Source: Mycolicibacterium flavescens
GTDB lineage: Bacteria > Actinomycetota > Actinomycetes > Mycobacteriales > Mycobacteriaceae
Assembly (NCBI RefSeq): GCF_001722335.1
Contig: NZ_MIHA01000002.1
Span: 1 to 64,000 of the forward strand
DNA: 64,000 nt
Direction of reading: 5' to 3'
In this document: piece by piece, positions 45,244 to 53,729 of the stretch
Layout of the letters: every line of letters starts with the position of its first letter
Position numbering within the stretch: the stretch's first letter is position 1
The notes under the pieces: generated by a model
What the model saw: the letters and a program-made list of their open reading frames with translations, nothing else
Databases searched by the model: none
What the model was told of the DNA's origin: nothing
Position numbers and translations under genes: made by a program

Positions 45244-46145
45244 CCCGTACCTACCGGATCGCGCACCGCACGGCGTACCGCTACAGCGACGATGTCACCT
45301 CCTCCTACGGTCGCGGGTTCCTCACCCCGCGCGACTCGGCGCGCCAACGGTGTCTGTCGCACGAGTTGGTGGTCGATCCGGTCGCCGCCGACAGCTCCAC
45401 GAGCCGCGACGTGTACGGCAACGTCAGCTCCTATTTCCATGTGACCGAACGGCACCGCGAACTGACGGTCAGCAGCCGGGCCGTCGTCGAGGTGGACCCG
45501 CCACCGCCGTCGCTGTACGGCGCCGGGTCGGCGCTGGCGCCCTGGGAGATCGCCCGCCCCGTCGGGGTCGACGGCGCGCTGGCCACCGAGTTCACGCTCG
45601 ACCTTCGGCCGCCGGAGATCACCGACGCCGTCCGTGATTACGCCGCACCGAGTTTCGTGCCGGAGCGGCCGCTGATCGAGGTACTGGCCGATCTGACGCA
45701 CCGGATCTTCACCGACTTCACCTACCGGTCCGGGTCGACAACGGTGTCCACTTTGGTCAGCGAGGTTTTGGCGGTGCGGGAAGGGGTATGTCAGGACTTC
45801 GCACGGCTGGCCATCGCCTGCCTGCGCGCCAACGGGTTGGCCGCCAGTTATGTGTCGGGCTATCTGGCGACCGATCCGCCCCCCGGGAAGGAACGCATGA
45901 TCGGAATCGACGCGACCCACGCCTGGGCCGCGGTGTGGACGCCGCAGAACCAGTGGCTCGGACTGGATCCCACCAACGACCAGATGGTCGACGAGCGGTA
46001 CATCACGGTCGGTTACGGTCGCGACTACGCCGACGTTCCGCCGTTGCGCGGCATCATCTTCACCAACTCCGACCGCAGCGTGATCGACGTCTCGGTCGAC
46101 GTCGAACCCTTCCCGAGTGTCGAAGGGGGAGTGCGGCATGCGTGA
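45240..46145 (+). CDS. Transglutaminase-like cysteine peptidase family protein
   Basis: 301 residues. N-terminal beta domain of the bacterial transglutaminase-like type (YRIAHRTAYRYSDDVTSSYG), then a papain-fold domain with the full triad: Cys184 in GVCQDFARL, His227 in DATHAWAAV and Asp243 in GLDPTND. No signal peptide, so cytoplasmic. In this family the enzymes are thought to hydrolyse or transfer isopeptide bonds. It is coupled to the ATP-grasp/alpha-E gene upstream and overlaps the zinc-peptidase gene by 8 bases, so the three probably act in one pathway that builds and removes an amide modification. Confidence 0.92.
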   Translation: MTRTYRIAHRTAYRYSDDVTSSYGRGFLTPRDSARQRCLSHELVVDPVAADSSTSRDVYGNVSSYFHVTERHRELTVSSRAVVEVDPPPPSLYGAGSALAPWEIARPVGVDGALATEFTLDLRPPEITDAVRDYAAPSFVPERPLIEVLADLTHRIFTDFTYRSGSTTVSTLVSEVLAVREGVCQDFARLAIACLRANGLAASYVSGYLATDPPPGKERMIGIDATHAWAAVWTPQNQWLGLDPTNDQMVDERYITVGYGRDYADVPPLRGIIFTNSDRSVIDVSVDVEPFPSVEGGVRHA

Positions 46146-47157
46146 CTTCCAGTGCCCCAACTGCGGACAGCGCCTGGCGTTCGAGAACTCGCTGTGCCTG
46201 TCGTGCGGGCGGCCGCTGGGCTTTTCGCTCGAGGACATGGCGCTTCTGGTCATCGCCACCGGCGAGGAACAGGACCAGGCAGGCTTCATCGACGGCGACA
46301 AGTACCAGTTGTGTGCGAACATGCATCTGGCCGAATGCAATTGGCTGGTCGGAATGCAGACCGTGCACAAGTTGTGCCCGGCGTGCACGCTGACCAGGAC
46401 CCGGCCCCGCGACGACGACACCAAGGCGCTCGCGGCGTTCGCCGAGTCCGAGCGGGCCAAGCGGCGGCTGCTCGCCGAACTGCACGAACTCAAGCTGCCG
46501 ATCATCGGCCGCGACGAGGACCCTGACTACGGCCTGGCGTTCGACCTGCTGTCGAGTGAGCAGGAGAAGGTGTTCACCGGCCACCAGAACGGTGTCATCA
46601 CACTGGATCTCGCCGAGGGTGACGACGTGCACCGCGAACAGTTGCGCAAGGCGATGGACGAGCCGTACCGCACGCTGCTCGGACACTTCCGCCACGAGAT
46701 CGGCCACTACTATTACTACCGGCTGGTGAGCGTCTCACCGGACTACGACGGACAGTTCCGCGAGCTGTTCGGAGACCCCGACACCGACTACCAGGCGGCG
46801 CTGGACCGCCACTACAACGACGGCCCGCCCCCGAACTGGGAGCAGAACTTCGTCTCGTCGTATGCCACCATGCATCCCGCCGAGGACTGGGCCGAGACGT
46901 TCGCGCACTACCTGCACATCCGCGACACTCTCGACACCGCCGCGGCGTTCGGATTTGCGCCCGCGTCGGCGACGATCGAACGGAAAGTGCTCGGGCCCAG
47001 TGGGTTCGACACCATCATCGATCAGTGGCTGCCGCTGTCGTGGGCGCTGAACATGATCAACCGGTCGATGGGCAAGGCTGATCTCTACCCGTTCGTGCTA
47101 CCGCCACCGGCGCTCGACAAGATGCGGTTCATCCACACCATCGTCGACGACCTCTGA
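46138..47157 (+). CDS. Zinc-binding metallopeptidase with N-terminal zinc ribbon (DUF2248/Rv2568c type)
   Basis: 339 residues. Starts with a four-Cys zinc ribbon (FQCPNCGQRLAFENSLCLSC) and has further Cys/His pairs (LCANMHLAECNW, KLCPACTL). The peptidase motif HEIGH is at residues 186-190 and the downstream HPAEDWAETFAHYLH supplies the likely third ligand. The family is called putative zinc-binding metallo-peptidase; its substrate is unknown. Strong ribosome site AAGGGGGAG upstream of the ATG at 46138. Last gene of the ATP-grasp/transglutaminase operon; followed by a hairpin repeat. Confidence 0.9.
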   Translation: MRDFQCPNCGQRLAFENSLCLSCGRPLGFSLEDMALLVIATGEEQDQAGFIDGDKYQLCANMHLAECNWLVGMQTVHKLCPACTLTRTRPRDDDTKALAAFAESERAKRRLLAELHELKLPIIGRDEDPDYGLAFDLLSSEQEKVFTGHQNGVITLDLAEGDDVHREQLRKAMDEPYRTLLGHFRHEIGHYYYYRLVSVSPDYDGQFRELFGDPDTDYQAALDRHYNDGPPPNWEQNFVSSYATMHPAEDWAETFAHYLHIRDTLDTAAAFGFAPASATIERKVLGPSGFDTIIDQWLPLSWALNMINRSMGKADLYPFVLPPPALDKMRFIHTIVDDL

Positions 47158-47163
47158 GCAATT

Positions 47164-47228
47164 GTGGCGAGCGTGCGGGTCTGCACCCGGACACGCCGCA
47201 AAATCTCGACATTCACGCACGCTCGTCC
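47164..47228 (+). repeat. Family A hairpin repeat, copy 3
   Basis: Related to copies at 11431-11497 and 14787-14853; shares GACACGCCGC and the paired ends CGAGCGTGCG / CGCACGCTCG. It lies between convergent genes and its right arm encodes the last four residues and stop of the NTF2-like gene (47213-47710). Confidence 0.65.
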
Positions 47229-47710
47229 GGGCGTGAGCGCTGCAGTCCGGTCGACAACAGTTCACGCGCTTCGGCACCGCCGTCGAACGCGCGGGTGCGC
47301 CGCGCCACGATCCGCCAGCGACCGTCGCCGCGCCGCAAGCGGAAGTGGTTGGCGCCCGCGCGCCAGACGGCGAATCCGTCGCCCTTGCGCGTCACCAGGA
47401 CGGACTCACAGACCGCCACCGCATCGTCACCGTCGACGGTGACCACGGCAGGTCCCAGAAAGTGGCAGCACCCGGCCTCGATCAAACCCCGGTGGGCGTC
47501 CGAGCGCACCATCGCGGCCACCTCGGCACGGCTGGACATGAACCAGCCCTCCACGTCGTAGCTCCCGTCGACCGCCCACAGGTCGGCGGCCGCGTCGGCG
47601 TCGCCGGCATCGACGAGGGGACCGTAGGAGGCGATCATCCGCTCGATCTCGCGTTCGTCTTCGATGCGCCGCAACCTTCGCTCGAGGTCGGCGATCCGCT
47701 GATCGGTCAT
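47213..47710 (-). CDS. NTF2/SnoaL-like protein
   Basis: 165-residue SnoaL-like cone-fold protein: IERMIASYGPLVDAGDADAAADL is the typical first helix, WAVDGSYDVEGW follows, and the C-terminal sheet includes GRWRIVARRTRAFDG. These domains serve as isomerases, dehydratases or ligand-binding partners. It is the last gene of a tight minus-strand operon (flavin reductase, MFS, amidase, SDR, NTF2), each overlapping by 4 bases or spaced by 7, so it probably takes part in that pathway. Its stop codon lies within the family A repeat. Confidence 0.85.
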   Translation of the reverse strand: MTDQRIADLERRLRRIEDEREIERMIASYGPLVDAGDADAAADLWAVDGSYDVEGWFMSSRAEVAAMVRSDAHRGLIEAGCCHFLGPAVVTVDGDDAVAVCESVLVTRKGDGFAVWRAGANHFRLRRGDGRWRIVARRTRAFDGGAEARELLSTGLQRSRPDERA

Positions 47711-48507
47711 CGGGTGCCCCTCTCGCCCAACAGTTTCTGCATGAAGCGGTGTGTACCGAGCACCACCTTGGCCCGGTCCGGATCGTTACGCCGCGCCACG
47801 TCCTCGGCGTTGCCGCCCGCGACGAACACCGGGCCGTTCGCCAACTGCTGCAAACCTTCCCGTGCGACATCGGCGGGCTCGGCGACCCGCATGCCGGGCA
47901 CATCGAAGTTCAACCCGACCCGCTGCATCGCCGGTGTGCGGGTCACGCCCAGCACGAGTTCGAGCACGTGCACGTCGTACTCGCGCAGTTCGAGCCACAG
48001 GCTCTCGGCGAACATCCGCCCGAACGCCTTGACCCCGCTGTAGACGGTGTGCCGCATCGATCCCAGATAGCCGGCCATCGACCCGACCATCAGGATCCCA
48101 CCGCGCCTGCGGTCACGCATCGGCCGGCCGAAGTGCTGGACCATCGCCAACATCGTGCCGATGTTCAGATCGACCACACGCTGGAAATCGTCGAGCGGCG
48201 CGTCGAGGAAGTGCTCACTGCAGGTGTTGGCGCCGGCGTTGTAGACCAACAGGCCCACCTCGACGTCGGCGGTGATCGCGCTCACCTGTGCGAGCGCGTC
48301 GGGCGACGTCAGGTCCAGCGCGAGGGTCCGCGCCTCGACGCCGGTGCCCCGGCACGCCTCGGCGGTCGCCTCCAGCGGCCCGGGCTTGCGGGCGATGAGG
48401 ACCAGGTGGATGCCGGCGTCGGCGAGCTGGCGGGCGAACTCGGCGCCCACGCCTTCGGAGCCGCCCGCGATCACCGCAAAGGGGCCGTAGTGGAAGAGTT
48501 CGCTCAC
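47707..48507 (-). CDS. Short-chain dehydrogenase/reductase
   Basis: 266-residue SDR. Cofactor motif IAGGSEGVGAEFA, LLVYNAGANT in place of NNAG, catalytic VYSGVKAFGRMFA (YxxxK) and the post-catalytic GVTRTPAM. It overlaps the amidase gene upstream and the NTF2-like gene downstream, both by 4 bases, so it is a member of the 47.2-51.8 kb operon. The substrate is unknown; reduction or oxidation of an opened-ring intermediate would fit the setting. Confidence 0.88.
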   Translation of the reverse strand: MSELFHYGPFAVIAGGSEGVGAEFARQLADAGIHLVLIARKPGPLEATAEACRGTGVEARTLALDLTSPDALAQVSAITADVEVGLLVYNAGANTCSEHFLDAPLDDFQRVVDLNIGTMLAMVQHFGRPMRDRRRGGILMVGSMAGYLGSMRHTVYSGVKAFGRMFAESLWLELREYDVHVLELVLGVTRTPAMQRVGLNFDVPGMRVAEPADVAREGLQQLANGPVFVAGGNAEDVARRNDPDRAKVVLGTHRFMQKLLGERGTR

Positions 48508-49853
48508 GCAGGCGATTGTGTCCGACCGGCCACCGATTCGTGAAAAGCGGGCGTGACGACGCGCTCGACCTGCCGGGCCGCGGCGAGCAACTGCTCGTCC
48601 TCACCTTCGGGCAGCGAGAGCAGCAACCCCACCGTCGACGACCCGTCGCCCCGGCGCAGCGGCACGCTGATGCCGCAGGTGCCGAGCACGCTGAGCACCA
48701 TGGTCGTTCGCAGCGTCGACGCGTTGGCGGCGTCGTAGCGCGACGGCGAGGCCCGCAACTCGTCCACCCGGTGCGGCTCGTGGCGAACGGTCGGACACAG
48801 CAGCAGCGCGCCGTCGAGGTCTCGACGCAGCCGGCGTCGCAGCGCCGGCATCTGCGCCCGCACCCGCGCGACCGACCGATCGACGTCGCGGTTGGCGAGC
48901 AACCGCCGCCGGGTGGCGTCCTCGATGTCCGGGGAGGACGCCAGCCGGCGGTAGCGGCGGTACGCGTCGGCACCGACGATGGTGCCGTGAATATCCGTGA
49001 GCCGCTGCGCATCCCGAAGCGACGGCACCGTCACACAGTCGATCCGGACGCCGGCGGCGGACAGCGCATCGACCGCCGCGTCGAACAGCTCGCGCACACC
49101 GGCGGTGGCTTCGACGACCCACTCGCCGCGCGGCACCACGGCCCGGAACTCCCGGCCCGGGCGCCGACGGCCGGGAGCGAGCAGACCGTCGAGCATCACG
49201 ACGTCATCGACGGTGCGGGCGAGGATTCCGACGCGGTCGAGTGCCGGCGAGAGCGGGAGGTGATCGGGGCGGCCGTACCGGCGGCGGCTTGCCCGGAAGC
49301 CGACGCATCCGCAGAACGCCGCCGGCACCCGGACCGACCCGGAGGTGTCGGTGCCGATCGCGAGCGGTGCGACGCCGGTGGCCACGGCGACCGCCGATCC
49401 CGACGATGAGCCCCCGGGCACCAGGGCGGCGTCGTTCGGGTTGGCCGGGGTGCCGAAGGTCTCGTTGATCCCCAGCCCCGAGAACGCGAGTTCACTCGTG
49501 TTCGCCTTTCCGACAACGACGAGTCCCGCAGCCCGGGCGCGGCGGACGATTTCGCTGTCCGCCGCCGCGGGTGGGCGGCGTGAGAATCGTCGCGAACCGC
49601 CGGTGGTCACGGTGCCCGCGACGTCGAACACGTCCTTGATCACCAGCGGAACCCCGTCGAGAACACCGGTGGGCGAACCATTCTGGCGCCGTGTGTCGCT
49701 GGCATCGGCGTCGTGTGCTGCCCGCTCGGTGGTGGTCGTGATCAGCGCCGCACGCGCAGCCGGCCGGCTTGCCGCAATCAGCGAGCGCTGCAGCAGCTCC
49801 CGCGCCGAGACCCTGCCGTCGGCGAGGTCGGCCGCCATCTGCTGTGCGGTCAC
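48504..49853 (-). CDS. Amidase signature family protein
   Basis: 449-residue amidase of the Ser-cisSer-Lys type. The catalytic Lys is in PLVIKDVFDVAGT, the cis-Ser and nucleophile lie in PGGSSSGSAVAVATG and GTDTSGSVRVPAA. The active site looks intact. Substrate classes range from simple amides and carbamates to ureido acids. The GTG start overlaps the MFS transporter stop (GTGA). Longer in-frame upstream sequence runs antisense-frame through the transporter and is rejected. In context, hydrolysis of a linear amide or ureide from an N-heterocycle is plausible. Confidence 0.9.
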   Translation of the reverse strand: MTAQQMAADLADGRVSARELLQRSLIAASRPAARAALITTTTERAAHDADASDTRRQNGSPTGVLDGVPLVIKDVFDVAGTVTTGGSRRFSRRPPAAADSEIVRRARAAGLVVVGKANTSELAFSGLGINETFGTPANPNDAALVPGGSSSGSAVAVATGVAPLAIGTDTSGSVRVPAAFCGCVGFRASRRRYGRPDHLPLSPALDRVGILARTVDDVVMLDGLLAPGRRRPGREFRAVVPRGEWVVEATAGVRELFDAAVDALSAAGVRIDCVTVPSLRDAQRLTDIHGTIVGADAYRRYRRLASSPDIEDATRRRLLANRDVDRSVARVRAQMPALRRRLRRDLDGALLLCPTVRHEPHRVDELRASPSRYDAANASTLRTTMVLSVLGTCGISVPLRRGDGSSTVGLLLSLPEGEDEQLLAAARQVERVVTPAFHESVAGRTQSPA

Positions 49854-51199
49854 GCCGGGATCCGCGGGGAGGCACCGGCGGCCGACGTGTCGGCGAGCGC
49901 ACGGCCCCGGGTCTCTTCGCCGAGCAGCACGGTGACGACCAGTCCGACCACGTTGACGGCTGCGAGCAGCCACATCACACCGCCGAGGCCGGTGCCGGTG
50001 AGCACCAGCGGCAGCACGAAGGTGCTGATGGCCGACCCGACCCGGCTGATGGCGACCACGGTTCCGGTCGCGGTGGCGCGGACCGGGGTCGGGAACAGTT
50101 CGTTGGGGTAGATGATCTCGATGAAGTTGCAGGCACCGGAGGTGACCGCGTACACGGCGAGCGCAGCGAACAGCAGCACCGCGGGTGCCGACGGATTGAC
50201 CGCCATGAACGCGAACGCGATGCTCATGATCGCGAATGTGTAGATCAGCAGCGGCTTTCGCCCGATCTTGTCGACCAGCAGCAGACCGGGAACGCCGCCG
50301 ACGAGGAACAGTGTGCTGATCACGAGTTCGGCGAGGTAGATGTTGTGCTCGGCGATACCGATCTCGGCGATGATGTCGGGGCCGAACGTGTACACGGCGA
50401 ACAACGGGATCACGTGGGCGGAGAAGAAGACGCCGACGAAGATCACCCGGCGCAGGTAGACGCCGCGGAAAATCGTCGAATAGCGGGTGGGCGCGACTTC
50501 GCCCGGGTTCGTCATGAGGCCGGCGATGCCGGCCAGGTCGGCGTCGGGTCCCCACACCTGGCGGCACACCTGCAACGCCTGGTGCTCCCTGCCCTTGCTC
50601 AACAGCCAGCGCGGTGACTCCGGGGTGCCCGCCCGCAGGATCAGCGTGATCAGGCCGAACACCGCCGGGCTGGCCAGCATGTAGCGCCAGGCGTCGGGAC
50701 CCAGCGTAGACAGCACCCAGCCCGCGGCGGCGGCCGCGGCGGCGCCGGCCGCCCATACCACGAACAGCGAGCCGAGCAGCCGCCCCCGGTATCGGCTCGG
50801 AACAAACTCTGTCAGAAGCGAACTCGCGATCGGATAGTCCGCGCCGATCGCGACCCCGAGGATGAACCGCAGCAGCACCAACTGCCAGACCTCGGCCACG
50901 AACGCCGACGCGATCGACACCACCACCAGCATCAGCAGGTCCGCGATGTACATGACCTTGCGGCCGATCCGGTCGGTCACATATCCGAAGACCAACCCGC
51001 CGAAGAAGATACCGATCAGCGCGGCCGCGCCGGCCAGGCCGACGTCGACGGCGTCCATGCCCAGTTGCGCTTTCATGGACACGAACGCGATTCCGATGAT
51101 CGTCAGCGCGTAACCGTCGAGGAAGGGTCCGCCGGCCGAGTAGAGCGTCAGTCGCTTGTGGAACGCGGTCAGCGGACCGTCGTCGATGATCGAGGACAT
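49850..51199 (-). CDS. MFS transporter (sugar/aromatic-acid:H+ symporter-like)
   Basis: 449-residue, 12-helix major facilitator. Signature loops: GYVTDRIGRKVMYIADLL after helix 2, RFILGVAIGADYPIASSLL, EFVPSRYRGRLLG and IYPNELFPTPVRATATG. It resembles the metabolite:H+ symporter group that includes benzoate, shikimate and sugar carriers. Located between the flavin reductase (7-base gap) and the amidase (4-base overlap). It probably imports a substrate or exports a product of this operon. ATG at 51199. Confidence 0.9.
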   Translation of the reverse strand: MSSIIDDGPLTAFHKRLTLYSAGGPFLDGYALTIIGIAFVSMKAQLGMDAVDVGLAGAAALIGIFFGGLVFGYVTDRIGRKVMYIADLLMLVVVSIASAFVAEVWQLVLLRFILGVAIGADYPIASSLLTEFVPSRYRGRLLGSLFVVWAAGAAAAAAAGWVLSTLGPDAWRYMLASPAVFGLITLILRAGTPESPRWLLSKGREHQALQVCRQVWGPDADLAGIAGLMTNPGEVAPTRYSTIFRGVYLRRVIFVGVFFSAHVIPLFAVYTFGPDIIAEIGIAEHNIYLAELVISTLFLVGGVPGLLLVDKIGRKPLLIYTFAIMSIAFAFMAVNPSAPAVLLFAALAVYAVTSGACNFIEIIYPNELFPTPVRATATGTVVAISRVGSAISTFVLPLVLTGTGLGGVMWLLAAVNVVGLVVTVLLGEETRGRALADTSAAGASPRIPA

Positions 51200-51206
51200 G
51201 AGACTC

Positions 51207-51812
51207 CTATCGGGTCGGGATGGTGATCGGGTCGATGCGGGCGAAGCCCGCCGCGGTCCGTGCGAGCGGATCGGTTTGCGCCACATCGATTCGGCCGTTG
51301 GCGTCGAGGACGTGACTGGCGATGTGGAAAGCCACCACCTCGCCGATGACGAGGCGATCGCTGCCGGGCCGCAGCGTGGTGTGCAGCCGGCACTCCAGGC
51401 TGACCGGTGACTCACCGACACGGCACGGCCGGACGAGGCGGGACGGGACCGGTGTCAGGCGGGCGAGCGCGAACTCGTCGACGTCCGGGCCGAAGTCGTG
51501 GCTGGTGTGATCGACGGCGGCGGCGTAGCTTGCCGGGGCAGTGTTGACGACGAACTCGCCGGTCGCCTCGATGTTGGCCGCGCTGTCCTTGGGGCGGCCG
51601 TCGGGATGGAACTCCAGGCTGAGCAACACCATCGGCGGCGACGACGACACCACCGTGAAGAAGCTGAACGGCGCGAGGTTGTTCACGCCGTCGACGCTTC
51701 GGGTCGAGGTCCAGGCGATGGGCCGCGGAACCACGCTGGCCTTCAACAACCCGAAGGTCTTGGCGGGGCTGAGGTCGCGGGGGTCCACGAAGAGTTGGTC
51801 CGTCGCGTGCAT
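51207..51812 (-). CDS. Flavin reductase family (DIM6/RutF-like) protein
   Basis: 201-residue FMN-binding split-barrel protein: VVPRPIAWTSTRSVDGVNNLAPFSFF and SSSPPMVLLSLEF are typical of the flavin-reductase/DIM6 group, with a His-rich segment (YAAAVDHTSHDFG). Some members supply reduced flavin to monooxygenases; others are oxidases or FMN-binding enzymes themselves. No partner monooxygenase is present nearby. First gene of the minus-strand operon, divergent from the DUF1989 gene across a 150-base promoter region containing the motif at 51880-51889. Confidence 0.85.
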   Translation of the reverse strand: MHATDQLFVDPRDLSPAKTFGLLKASVVPRPIAWTSTRSVDGVNNLAPFSFFTVVSSSPPMVLLSLEFHPDGRPKDSAANIEATGEFVVNTAPASYAAAVDHTSHDFGPDVDEFALARLTPVPSRLVRPCRVGESPVSLECRLHTTLRPGSDRLVIGEVVAFHIASHVLDANGRIDVAQTDPLARTAAGFARIDPITIPTR

Positions 51813-51879
51813 CCGGGCTCCTGGGCTGACGAGGAAATGTGGTGTGGCGCACGCTATGGCCGGACGGCGACGTCGGAGA

Positions 51880-51889
51880 ATGTAGATAC
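51880..51889. promoter_or_regulatory. ATGTAGATAC motif, candidate PucR-type regulator site
   Basis: ATGTAGATAC lies in the divergent promoter region of the flavin reductase and DUF1989 genes. A near-identical ATGTAGGTAC occurs on the minus strand at 56154-56163, next to the PucR gene start. Shared AT-rich 10-mers at the cluster's two control regions suggest a common regulator site. Confidence 0.35.
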
Positions 51890-51962
51890 CTCCACCGTTT
51901 CGCTGGCTACGTCGTCGCAAGCTCCATTGGCCGGTGCCGGGAGCCACCGGTGCAATGACGGC

Positions 51963-52589
51963 ATGGATTCAGAAGTCAGAAAGCGCACCATCGTGGCCGC
52001 CGGCGAGGGACGCGCCGTCCACCTGCGAGCCGGCGAGCGGGTCAGCGTCGTCGACATCGAGGGCGGGCAGGTCGGTGACGTCTTCGCCTTCTCGGCCGAC
52101 GACCTCGGCGAGTACGTCAGCGCCGCACACACCAGGACATCGATCGGCAGGCTCTTTCCCCGCATCGGGGAGGCGTTCATGACGAACCGGCGCCGGCCGA
52201 TGCTCACACTGGTCGGCGACACCTCACCGGGCCACCACGACATGCTGATCGCGGCCTGCGACGCCGAACGGTACCGGTCGCTGGGCAACCCGGAGCACGC
52301 GTCGTGCGCGGAGAACCTGCACAACGCCCTCGGTCTACTCGGCCTGTCGGTCGACACGGTGCCCCAGCCGGTGAACGTGTTCATGCGGATCCCGGTGGCC
52401 CCGAACGGAGATCTGACCTGGTTGCCGGCCACCAGTGCGCCCGGCGACGCCGTCACGTTCGAAGTCGAGATCGACTGCGTGTTCGTGGTATCGGCGTGCC
52501 CGATGGATCTCAACGCCATCAACGGCGGGCGACCGACCGCCCTCGGCGTGAACGTCTCTGCGCCGCTGTCAGTGGAAATGGAGAAGTAG
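51963..52589 (+). CDS. DUF1989 (urea carboxylase-associated) family protein
   Basis: 208-residue DUF1989 protein, a family often next to urea carboxylase/allophanate hydrolase or purine-degradation genes. Visible family features: VVDIEGGQVGDVFAFSADD, RTSIGRLFPRIGEAFMTNR, and a Cys/Glu-rich HASCAENLHNAL that may bind metal, then SACPMDLNAING. The reaction is not known. It starts the plus-strand arm of the cluster and is 2 bases from the OYE-type gene. Confidence 0.87.
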   Translation: MDSEVRKRTIVAAGEGRAVHLRAGERVSVVDIEGGQVGDVFAFSADDLGEYVSAAHTRTSIGRLFPRIGEAFMTNRRRPMLTLVGDTSPGHHDMLIAACDAERYRSLGNPEHASCAENLHNALGLLGLSVDTVPQPVNVFMRIPVAPNGDLTWLPATSAPGDAVTFEVEIDCVFVVSACPMDLNAINGGRPTALGVNVSAPLSVEMEK

Positions 52590-52591
52590 AC

Positions 52592-53725
52592 ATGAAAAGC
52601 GTTGCCACCCACCACCCCACGGTGTTCACCTCCGTCGAGCTGGGCGGACTTCGGCTCAGGAACCGGCTCGCGGTCGCGCCGATGACGCGGGTGTCGGCCG
52701 GTCCCGACGGCACCCCGACCGCCGAAATGGCCTCCTACTACGCCGACTTCGCGGTCGGCGGGTTCGGGTTGATCCTCACCGAGGGTGTCTACCCCGACGA
52801 AGCGCACAGCCAGGGCTACTTCAACCAGCCGGGCCTGGCGTCGTCAGCGCACGTGCGGGGCTGGCGCCCGGTCACCGAGGCGGTGCACGCGGCCGGCACC
52901 CCGATCCTGGCCCAACTCATGCACGCTGGAGCGCTGTCCCAGGGCAACGCGTACGGAATGCCCACGATCGCACCGTCTCCGGTACCTCCGCTCGGCGAGA
53001 TGATGCCCGAGTACGGTGGGTCGGGCCGCTGGCCGGTACCGCATGAGATGACGGTCAGGGACATCAACCGGGTCGTCACCGGCTTCGTCGACGCGGCGGC
53101 GCGCGCCCGCACTGCCGGATTCGACGGTGTGGAGATCCACGCCGCCAACGGATACCTGCTCGACCAGTTCATCACGACCTACACCAACGAGCGCGACGAC
53201 GACTACGGCGGCGCGGTGTCCAACCGGATCCGGTTGACCACCCGCATCGTCACCGGAATCCGGGAACGTCTCGGCGACGCCTTCGTCGTCGGTGTGCGGC
53301 TGTCGCAGACCAAGGTCAACGACACCACCTACCGGTGGCCCGGTGCGGCCGCCGAGGCCGAAGTGATCTTCGGCGCGCTGGCCCGCGCCGGCGCCCACTA
53401 CCTCCACATCGCCAGCGAGGGAAGGGACTTCATCGACACCGCCCGCTTCCCCGACGGCCGCACGATCACCGCCGTAGCCCGCGAGACGACCGGGCTTCCG
53501 GTGATCGCCAACGGCGGTATGCACGATGCGCGCCAGGCCGCCGACGTGCTCGACGGCGGGCACGCCGACCTGGTGTCGATCGGGCGCGGCGCGCTCGCGA
53601 ACTCCGACCTGCCGCAGCGCTGGCGCACCGGGACCTCGCTGACACCCTTCGATCACGCCATGCTGTCCCCGATGGCGACGATTGCGAATGCCCGGTCCTG
53701 GCGTGCGGCCCATCGTGCAGACTGA
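52592..53725 (+). CDS. Old yellow enzyme-family NADH:flavin oxidoreductase
   Basis: 377-residue FMN-dependent TIM-barrel ene-reductase: LRLRNRLAVAPMTRVSA at the start, LAQLMHAGALSQG, GFDGVEIHAANGYLLDQF and the phosphate-binding end LPVIANGGMHDARQA ... SIGRGALAN. No C-terminal iron-sulfur extension, so the short OYE type. Reduces activated C=C bonds; here perhaps an unsaturated heterocycle. GGAGAAG is 7 bases upstream of the ATG. Second gene of the DUF1989-OYE-deacetylase operon. Confidence 0.92.
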   Translation: MKSVATHHPTVFTSVELGGLRLRNRLAVAPMTRVSAGPDGTPTAEMASYYADFAVGGFGLILTEGVYPDEAHSQGYFNQPGLASSAHVRGWRPVTEAVHAAGTPILAQLMHAGALSQGNAYGMPTIAPSPVPPLGEMMPEYGGSGRWPVPHEMTVRDINRVVTGFVDAAARARTAGFDGVEIHAANGYLLDQFITTYTNERDDDYGGAVSNRIRLTTRIVTGIRERLGDAFVVGVRLSQTKVNDTTYRWPGAAAEAEVIFGALARAGAHYLHIASEGRDFIDTARFPDGRTITAVARETTGLPVIANGGMHDARQAADVLDGGHADLVSIGRGALANSDLPQRWRTGTSLTPFDHAMLSPMATIANARSWRAAHRAD

Positions 53726-53729
53726 CGCC

